This document shows, piece by piece, positions 58,402-64,000 of a stretch of 64,000 bases of DNA. The DNA comes from Sphingobacterium sp. LZ7M1 (GTDB lineage: Bacteria > Bacteroidota > Bacteroidia > Sphingobacteriales > Sphingobacteriaceae). The stretch spans positions 4,278,001-4,342,000 of the forward strand of contig NZ_CP101134.1 in NCBI RefSeq assembly GCF_024296865.1, read 5' to 3'. A program made the position numbers and the translations under genes. Under the pieces are notes generated by a model. That model saw nothing but the letters and a program-made list of their open reading frames with translations. It had not been told where the DNA came from and searched no databases. How positions within the stretch are numbered: the first letter of the stretch is position 1; each line of letters opens with the position of its first letter.

Positions 58402-59811
58402 ATGGAAGAAGATTTTGAATTTGGAACACCGGAAGAACAAAAATTTTCGGTGGATCGTTATGAGGAAATGCTTCGAAATGAAGACCAGTACTTTTTTGAC
58501 GCAAAAGCTTTTGAAAGCATTATTGACTATTACATTACTAACAATGATCCAATAAAGGCTTTACAAGTAATAGAATTTGCATCTGCCCAACACCCATTCG
58601 AAACCTTGTTCTTAATTAAAAAAGCTCAGCTATTGGCATCAACTTTACAGTATGAGCCTGCATTGGAGGCTTTAAACAAGGCTGAATTATTAGAACCTTC
58701 GGAAGGTGATATCTATTTAATCAAGGGTACAATCCTATCTGCCCTCCAGGAACATGCTCTAGCCGAAGAAAACTTTTTTAAGGCATTAAAACTAAGTGAT
58801 GCTAAAGATGAGGTTTATTACCAGATTGCTGGTTTATATCAGATGCAGGGTTCTTACGAAAAGGCAATATCATATCTGAAGAAATCCCTTCAAGCAAATA
58901 AAGATAATCAAGATGCACTTTACGAAATAGCATTTTGCTATGATGTATTGGAACAACAGCAAGAAAGTATACAATTCTATAACCAATACATCGATACAGA
59001 CCCATATTCATATGCTGCATGGTATAATTTAGGAAATGCTTACCATAAATTGGGTGATTTTGGAGCTGCAATTGACGCTTATGACTATGCTATCTTGATC
59101 AATGAGAATTTCTCATCTGCTTATTTCAATAAAGGGAATGCCCTGGTAAACTTAGATCGCTATTCAGAAGCAATTGAAGTCTATAAACAAACATTCGAGC
59201 ATGAAACTCCTAATGCAGATACTTATTGTGCCATTGGGGAATGCTATGAAAAGTTGGAGTTGATGGATGAAGCTAGACAGTACTATAAAAAAGCTGTAAA
59301 GCTTGATAGCAATCAAAGTGATGCTTGGTTTGGCATTGGAGTAACTTTAGATTTTGAAGAAAGATATTTTGAATCCCTTCATTTTTACAAAAAAGCCCTA
59401 GAAATCGACGATGAAAATCCAGATTATTGGTTTGCGATTGCGGATGCCCGATATAAATTGAAACAATTTGATCAGTCTATTGAAGCTTATTCAAAAGTTG
59501 TTGAATTAAACCCAACCGATGCTGAGGCATGGTTGGACTATTCATCGCTTTTATTTGAGCAAACAAGACTTGAAGAGGCTATTGAAGTAATTTCAGAAGC
59601 CATCAAATGTAACCCTGATGAAGCTACACTTTATTACCGAATGGTTGCCTATATGTTTGCAGCAGGGAAATATACAGAGGCTTTGAGTTTCTTGGAACTT
59701 GCCTTAAATGTAGACCCAGAGAAGCATTATATATTATTTGAGTACTTGCCTCAATTACAGGGAAATCAAGTTATTGTAGACATAATTAAAAAATATACAG
59801 AAGGAAGATGA
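58402..59811 (+). CDS. TPR-repeat protein
   Basis: A 469-residue cytoplasmic protein (no signal peptide) made of about a dozen tetratricopeptide repeats. Examples are AWYNLGNAYHKLGDFGAAIDAYDYAI, AYFNKGNALVNLDRYSEAIEVYKQ and YWFAIADARYKLKQFDQSIEAYSKVVELNP, all with the typical Gly, Ala and Pro spacing. TPR arrays mediate protein-protein contacts; the partner is unknown. An AGAGGAG ribosome-binding site, strong for this phylum, precedes the ATG. Its stop overlaps the aroE start in an ATGA. Confidence 0.9.
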   Translation: MEEDFEFGTPEEQKFSVDRYEEMLRNEDQYFFDAKAFESIIDYYITNNDPIKALQVIEFASAQHPFETLFLIKKAQLLASTLQYEPALEALNKAELLEPSEGDIYLIKGTILSALQEHALAEENFFKALKLSDAKDEVYYQIAGLYQMQGSYEKAISYLKKSLQANKDNQDALYEIAFCYDVLEQQQESIQFYNQYIDTDPYSYAAWYNLGNAYHKLGDFGAAIDAYDYAILINENFSSAYFNKGNALVNLDRYSEAIEVYKQTFEHETPNADTYCAIGECYEKLELMDEARQYYKKAVKLDSNQSDAWFGIGVTLDFEERYFESLHFYKKALEIDDENPDYWFAIADARYKLKQFDQSIEAYSKVVELNPTDAEAWLDYSSLLFEQTRLEEAIEVISEAIKCNPDEATLYYRMVAYMFAAGKYTEALSFLELALNVDPEKHYILFEYLPQLQGNQVIVDIIKKYTEGR

Positions 59812-60551
59812 AACAATTAGGATTAATTGGCTATCCCCTTGGCCATTCATTTTCCAAAAAATATTATTTAGAAAAATTTAGAAACGAGGGTATAAAGAAT
59901 ATTGATTATGATTTATACCCTCTTTCAACAATCGAAGAATTTCCGAGCCTTTATCTGAATAACCCTGAATTTTACGGAGTCAATGTAACTATTCCTTATA
60001 AACAGGATGTGATGCAATATTTAACGGAACTTTCAGAAGAAGCTAAGGAAATCGCCGCTGTGAATTGCATACAAATCCGACATGAAACAGATGGTGTTAA
60101 ATTGAAAGGATTCAATACAGATGCATATGGATTTGAAAAGTCATTGGAGCCATTATTGAAACCCAACCATAGCAAAGCATTAATATTTGGAAATGGAGGA
60201 GCAACAAAGGCCGTTGCATACTCTTTAAAAAAGCTAGGCATTGAGTATAAGATCGTTAGTCGGGCTAAGACAGAGGATAACCTTTCCTATGAAGACCTAA
60301 CGGAAGAATTAATCCAAAACACGCCATTATTAATAAATTGCACACCATTAGGAACATTCCCAAAAACCGAGGAGTGTCCAGCCTTGCCATACCATGCAAT
60401 CAGCAGTGAACATTTATTATATGACCTTATTTACAACCCTGAAGAAACCTTATTCCTAAAAAAAGGAAAAGAAAGAGGGGCAGCTATTAAAAATGGTTAT
60501 GAAATGTTGGTTTTGCAAGCAGAAAAAAACTGGGAAATCTGGAATCAATAG
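59808..60551 (+). CDS. aroE: Shikimate dehydrogenase
   Basis: Reduces 3-dehydroshikimate to shikimate in aromatic amino acid synthesis. The 247 residues include the substrate site GYPLGHSFSKKYY near the N-terminus, NVTIPYKQDVMQYL (with the catalytic Lys), GFNTDAYGFEKSL, and the nucleotide loop FGNGGATKAVAYSL. The family usually has 270-290 residues, so this is a compact form. It overlaps the TPR gene stop by 4 bases. Confidence 0.95.
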   Translation: MKQLGLIGYPLGHSFSKKYYLEKFRNEGIKNIDYDLYPLSTIEEFPSLYLNNPEFYGVNVTIPYKQDVMQYLTELSEEAKEIAAVNCIQIRHETDGVKLKGFNTDAYGFEKSLEPLLKPNHSKALIFGNGGATKAVAYSLKKLGIEYKIVSRAKTEDNLSYEDLTEELIQNTPLLINCTPLGTFPKTEECPALPYHAISSEHLLYDLIYNPEETLFLKKGKERGAAIKNGYEMLVLQAEKNWEIWNQ

Positions 60552-60580
60552 GAAAAACCCAATTGCTTAGAAATATTTCC

Positions 60581-60588
60581 TATTTTTG
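60581..60588 (+). promoter_or_regulatory. Possible -7 element close to the MBL-fold gene start
   Basis: TATTTTTG matches TAnnTTTG and ends 3 bases before the ATG at 60592. If used, the transcript would be leaderless. It may also be a chance match. Confidence 0.35.
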
Positions 60589-60591
60589 GAC

Positions 60592-61233
60592 ATGCTACAT
60601 ATCAAGACATTTGTATTCAATCCATACCAGGAAAACACCTATCTAATCTATGATGAAAACAAAAACTGCATCATTATAGATCCTGGAATGCACAATTATC
60701 AAGAAGAAAACCATCTGAAAGAATATATTGAAAACAATGGTCTAAAACCAATCCATCTTATCAATACCCACGGTCATATCGACCATGTGTTGGGCAACAA
60801 ATTTGTATCTGAGACCTATGATTTAATTCCACAGTTCCATGAGGGCGAATTACCCTTAGTGATACAGGTACAAAACTATGCTCCTCAAATGGGTATCCGA
60901 TATGAGCCATCGCCCATTCCTGAGACATTCTTAACAGAAGATGATAACATAAAGATAGGCGATGAAGAATTATCCCTGATCTTAGCGCCTGGTCATTCAC
61001 CTGCCCATCTTTGTTTATACAGTAAAGAACATAACTTCTTGATAGGCGGCGATGTTCTGTTCAAGAGCAGTATCGGTCGCACAGATCTTCCAGGTGGCAA
61101 CCATCAGCAATTGTTGAACAGTATTGCTACCAAAATATACACACTCCCTGAAGAAACAGTAGTATATCCTGGTCATGGACCGACTACCACTGTTGGAGAA
61201 GAAAAAAAGACTAATCCATTTATCAGAGCCTAG
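60592..61233 (+). CDS. MBL-fold metallo-hydrolase (glyoxalase II-like)
   Basis: A 213-residue metallo-beta-lactamase-fold hydrolase. The metal motif HGHIDHVLG is present (HxHxDH), with further His residues in LAPGHSPAHLC and in VVYPGHGPTT, and the Asp in LIGGDVLF. The short C-terminus ending in EEKKTNPFIR is typical of the small glyoxalase II-like group, of unknown substrate. The ATG at 60592 (MLHIKTFVF) is chosen over a TTG two codons upstream. It precedes the permease gene by 4 bases. Confidence 0.9.
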   Translation: MLHIKTFVFNPYQENTYLIYDENKNCIIIDPGMHNYQEENHLKEYIENNGLKPIHLINTHGHIDHVLGNKFVSETYDLIPQFHEGELPLVIQVQNYAPQMGIRYEPSPIPETFLTEDDNIKIGDEELSLILAPGHSPAHLCLYSKEHNFLIGGDVLFKSSIGRTDLPGGNHQQLLNSIATKIYTLPEETVVYPGHGPTTTVGEEKKTNPFIRA

Positions 61234-61237
61234 AACA

Positions 61238-62467
61238 ATGAAGCTCCCAATATTCTTTGCGAAACGATATCTTTTTTCAAAAAAGTCAGTAAATGCGATC
61301 AATATCATTTCATCGATCAGTATGATCGGGGTATTGGTGAGCACAGCTGCTTTGGTGATAGTTTTATCCTTTTACAATGGATTGGAACGCTTTATTCTTT
61401 CACAGTACAGCACTTTTTCGCCAGAATATAGGATTGAACCATCCTCAGGCAAGGTGTTTTCCACCAATAGCGAAGCCTTTAAAAATCTTCGCGCATTACC
61501 AGAAATCACTTCATATAGCGAGGTATTAGAAGACAAGGTCCTTGCTGAATTTAACCAACAGCAATTTATTGGGCGATTAAAGGGCATTGAACCCAATAGC
61601 CTACATCAAATCGCCAATGAAGACATGTTATTGGAAGGCAGGTTAGAAGTCAAGGAAGACAGCACGAATTACGCTATTCTTGGCACCACGGTCCAGGCAA
61701 ACTTACAAGTTCCGCTGCAAGGAGACGAAAATCAGATATTCCTCAATATTCCTGACAAAAAAGCATCTCCAAACAATATCAATCCATTGGAAGATATCAG
61801 GACACGCGTAATAAAGCCAAATGCCATTCTCGGCTATCAACCCGGCTTCGAAGATTTAATCATTGTACCCATAGATTTTGCAAAAGATTTACTCAATGAG
61901 CATGAAGGCATCTCAGCAATTGAACTCTATGGGAAAAACGACAATTCTACAAGCTTACAAAAGGAAATTCAAGCTCTATTAGGCAAGGATTTTCAGGTAA
62001 AGAACCGGGAACAGCAGAACCCTACCCTTTACAAAACCGTACGATCAGAAAAATGGATCGTTTTCTTTATCGTGACGATCATCGGAATCATTGCAATATT
62101 TAATATTATTGGTTCCCTGACCATGTTGGTGATCGACAAGAAACAGGATATGGTGGTATTGAATAGTTTAGGGGCGAGCAATAACCTCATCCAAAACATC
62201 TTTTATTACCAAGGCATCCTCATTGCATTGATCGGAAGTGTCACTGGCGCTTTCTTAGGATTGGTTTTCTGTTTATTGCAAGATCATTTCGGATTTGTCA
62301 CAACCAGCGAAGGCTCATTGTTCGACGCCTACCCTGTAGACATTCGTTATATGGATTTGGTGCTGATCTTTATTACGGTAATGGCGGTTTCCACTTTGGT
62401 TTCTTATATGGCCTCCAGGTTAAACATAAGAGGCATCAATAAGCGCGGAGCGCTAGAGTCCAATTAA
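61238..62467 (+). CDS. FtsX-like/LolC-E-type ABC permease
   Basis: A 409-residue inner-membrane permease with one N-terminal helix (about 22-44), a large periplasmic domain, and three C-terminal helices, the topology of LolC/LolE and MacB. The start, FFAKRYLFSKKSVNAINIISSISMIGVLVSTAALVIVLS, and the FtsX segment around IGIIAIFNIIGSLTMLVIDKKQDMVVLNSLGAS match the family. Likely role: lipoprotein or envelope export, but no ATPase gene lies nearby. The stop overlaps that of the convergent gene in a shared TTAA. Confidence 0.9.
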   Translation: MKLPIFFAKRYLFSKKSVNAINIISSISMIGVLVSTAALVIVLSFYNGLERFILSQYSTFSPEYRIEPSSGKVFSTNSEAFKNLRALPEITSYSEVLEDKVLAEFNQQQFIGRLKGIEPNSLHQIANEDMLLEGRLEVKEDSTNYAILGTTVQANLQVPLQGDENQIFLNIPDKKASPNNINPLEDIRTRVIKPNAILGYQPGFEDLIIVPIDFAKDLLNEHEGISAIELYGKNDNSTSLQKEIQALLGKDFQVKNREQQNPTLYKTVRSEKWIVFFIVTIIGIIAIFNIIGSLTMLVIDKKQDMVVLNSLGASNNLIQNIFYYQGILIALIGSVTGAFLGLVFCLLQDHFGFVTTSEGSLFDAYPVDIRYMDLVLIFITVMAVSTLVSYMASRLNIRGINKRGALESN

Positions 62468-63120
62468 TACTTCAGTCGCTGTCTACTAAAATCTCCACGC
62501 TTGATCTGGTTGATCAATGAACCCCAAGCAAAAGGATTCAACAGTGGGTTTGCCATATTTTGGTTGATGGCTTTATTCGACATATTGATATGTCGCTGAA
62601 AGTTATTAAACGTTTGGATTTCTTCAGCACTCCTAGGAACAATCTTAGAAAGAGATGCCAAAGCTTGAGGAGATAGATTCCTTTTTGCAGTCATTACATC
62701 ATCACTACCAATATTCAAGGCCAAGAATTCCATATTGAACTCTTCAATACTTGCCCATGGCAGTGGAGGACCAACAGTAACCATCGGTAATTCCTCTACG
62801 GTGGGTGTCAATTCGATCTTGACGGTATATTTATCACCATCGACATTAGGAATGGTAATCCTCACGGAGCGGTAACCAATAGAAGAAAAGACAATCTCGT
62901 CACCGGTATGTCCGACAAAGGAGAAGTAACCTTCATGGTTGGCTGAATATGTCTCATTCCCATAACTTTCATTTCGAATAGTCACATAAGGAACTGCAAT
63001 ATCCGTCTCCTCCGCTAAAATATACCCAGAGACCTGTACTATTTTATTGTTCTGAGCTTGGAGGCTCAAACCAACTGCCAATAGTACAGCAAGCAAGATA
63101 TATTTCTGTAGGAATTTCAT
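62464..63120 (-). CDS. Secreted protein with CarboxypepD_reg-like domain
   Basis: A 218-residue protein with a signal peptide (cleavage near LSLQAQ). Residues ~25-110 form a CarboxypepD_reg-like beta-sandwich (VSGYILAEETDIAVPYVTI, EGYFSFVGHTGDEIVFSSIGYRS), common at the N-terminus of TonB-linked proteins, but no barrel follows. The C-terminal half is helical and unrecognised. Function unknown. It converges on the permease gene and follows the NifU-domain gene. Confidence 0.75.
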   Translation of the reverse strand: MKFLQKYILLAVLLAVGLSLQAQNNKIVQVSGYILAEETDIAVPYVTIRNESYGNETYSANHEGYFSFVGHTGDEIVFSSIGYRSVRITIPNVDGDKYTVKIELTPTVEELPMVTVGPPLPWASIEEFNMEFLALNIGSDDVMTAKRNLSPQALASLSKIVPRSAEEIQTFNNFQRHINMSNKAINQNMANPLLNPFAWGSLINQIKRGDFSRQRLKY

Positions 63121-63191
63121 GTAGCAACAAAACTAGGGAAAATCATACGTAAGACGCTGTTAAATAGTGTTAACAGCATCTAATATTTTTA

Positions 63192-63467
63192 TTACAATTG
63201 GTTGGGGTTTATCGCATTGGGATCATCCATATCCGTGATATTGATTGCTTCCACAGCAACAATCTCCGGAACGGCCTTTTTAATCGCTTGTTCTAAACCT
63301 GCTTTAAAAGTCATGATACTCATTGAACAATTTGCGCAAGTCCCCAACAATTTAAGCTTCACAACGTTGTCTGGCGTAATTTCTTCAATAGAAACGTTAC
63401 CCCCATCAGTCTGTAAATAAGGTCTGATGGAATCCAATGCTTGCTCTACTCTTTCAAATAAGGTCAT
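63192..63467 (-). CDS. NifU-domain iron-sulfur scaffold protein
   Basis: A 91-residue protein corresponding to the C-terminal NifU (Nfu) domain that carries and transfers Fe-S clusters. The Cys pair lies in LLGTCANCSMSIMTFKAGLE (CxxC), with the conserved lead-in YLQTDGGNVSIEEI. No N-terminal IscU-like or A-type domain is attached. A TAAATATA element on the plus strand at 63496-63503 (TATATTTA on the minus) may be its promoter. Confidence 0.93.
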   Translation of the reverse strand: MTLFERVEQALDSIRPYLQTDGGNVSIEEITPDNVVKLKLLGTCANCSMSIMTFKAGLEQAIKKAVPEIVAVEAINITDMDDPNAINPNQL

Positions 63468-63719
63468 TTTAAATCCTGATAAAATATATTAAACGTAAAT
63501 ATAGTTATTATTTTAATTATTTGTGACATGCCCGATGCTAATTCAACATTCATTTGACTTAACAAAAAACCCTAATATTAGCCTCAAGACCTTCAATCTC
63601 AGCAAAATGAGGCACTTTAAGTTAAAGATTGTTAAAACCAGGTTCATCCAAGAATTACCTTATTGAAATCAAGTATTTTCGCGTATCATTAAATAATTGA
63701 AAATTAGTATTAATTCACG

Positions 63720-63727
63720 TATCTTTG
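63720..63727 (+). promoter_or_regulatory. -7 promoter element of bamD
   Basis: TATCTTTG matches TAnnTTTG, with TTGAAAA about 19-20 bases upstream as -33. It ends 4 bases before the ATG, so transcription may start at or next to the start codon. Confidence 0.6.
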
Positions 63728-63731
63728 TGGG

Positions 63732-64000
63732 ATGTTTTTAAAGAATCATGTATTTAGCCTAATTGTCGGCTTGTTTCTTTTATTGGGCTTGGGTAGTTGT
63801 AAGAGTAAATTCGAAAAACTACGCGCAAGCAATAACGTACAAATGAAGTATCAAGAAGCTGTAAAGTACTACGAAAAAGAGAAGTACTCTAAAGCTTTGA
63901 CCTTATTTCAAGATCTGTTGGCCAAATACCGTGGCACAGCTGATGCTGAAGATCTAAACTATTACACTGCTTTTGCTGCCTATCGTCTTAAAGATTATAT
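63732..64000 (+). CDS. bamD: Outer-membrane assembly lipoprotein BamD, N-terminal part (cut by window end)
   Basis: The ATG at 63732 opens a frame that continues through the window end (89 codons visible). It begins with a lipoprotein signal ending in GLGSC (Cys near residue 22), followed by TPR-like helices (YQEAVKYYEKEKYSKALTLFQDLLAKYRG) as in BamD/ComL, the TPR lipoprotein of the Bam complex that inserts beta-barrels. The assignment is from the visible third of the gene only. Confidence 0.82.
   Translation, partial: MFLKNHVFSLIVGLFLLLGLGSCKSKFEKLRASNNVQMKYQEAVKYYEKEKYSKALTLFQDLLAKYRGTADAEDLNYYTAFAAYRLKDY

Noticed and set aside
63153..63180. Imperfect 11-bp inverted repeat (GCTGTTAA / TTAACAGC) between the NifU gene and the secreted protein gene
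   Set aside because: It could be a weak terminator or an operator, but it has no T-run and no second copy to support either.
1..64000. tRNA or rRNA genes
   Set aside because: None was recognised by eye in the intergenic spaces; a tRNAscan run would be needed to exclude them fully.

Overview
The window looks like a chromosomal stretch from a Bacteroidota member, most likely Sphingobacteriaceae (Sphingobacterium or Pedobacter type). The clues are a SusC/SusD pair under an ECF sigma and FecR anti-sigma, a 14-gene nuo operon with a short NuoG, an ExbB-ExbD-ExbD-TonB cluster, a low-GC background, and promoters fitting the Bacteroidota -7 motif TAnnTTTG. The species is inferred, not proven.

Layout. 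1-250: tail of a hemerythrin-like protein, then a bidirectional terminator. 376-13265 (minus): nuoA to nuoN, complex I. 13266-15787: a gene-poor, repeat-rich island with a symmetric nested palindrome, a GC-rich IS110-family insertion sequence with structured flanks, short tandem repeats and a very strong terminator. 15788-21857 (minus): exbB, exbD, exbD, tonB, a small membrane protein, a PstS-like lipoprotein and a TPR protein, probably one unit energising outer-membrane receptors. 22274-23502 (minus): SUI1-like factor and lipid kinase, divergent from metK (plus), whose leader carries a probable SAM-II riboswitch. 25154-33570 (minus): a compact glycan-use locus (ECF sigma, FecR, SusC with STN domain, SusD, GH29 fucosidase-like enzyme).

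33897-36047: fabD and an M16 peptidase. 36291-39881: a large outer-membrane beta-barrel protein and a CBM9-like secreted protein. 40174: rnhB. 40924-48992 (minus): YfhO-like membrane protein, a TrkA/TrkH potassium system, an AsmA-like protein and rsgA. 49112-58175 (plus): polA (apparent TTG start), a MORN-like secreted protein, a phosphatidylserine decarboxylase, a PhoR-like kinase, a DUF47-Pit phosphate uptake pair behind a Pho-box-like promoter, and an abundant-type OmpA. 58402-62467 (plus): TPR protein, aroE, a metallo-beta-lactamase hydrolase and an FtsX-like permease. 62464-63467 (minus): a small secreted protein and a NifU-domain protein. 63732-end: start of bamD.

Most genes are housekeeping. 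The most interesting non-coding signals are the SAM-II-like leader of metK, the concentric palindrome at 13598-13747, heptanucleotide tandem tracts placed beside promoters and terminators (15.7, 36.1, 36.3, 40.0-40.2 and 43.4 kb), the Pho-box promoter at 54.8 kb, a start-codon-sequestering hairpin on the IS110 transposase with a possible bridge-RNA region at its other end, and candidate leaderless promoters. All calls come from reading the sequence without database searches.
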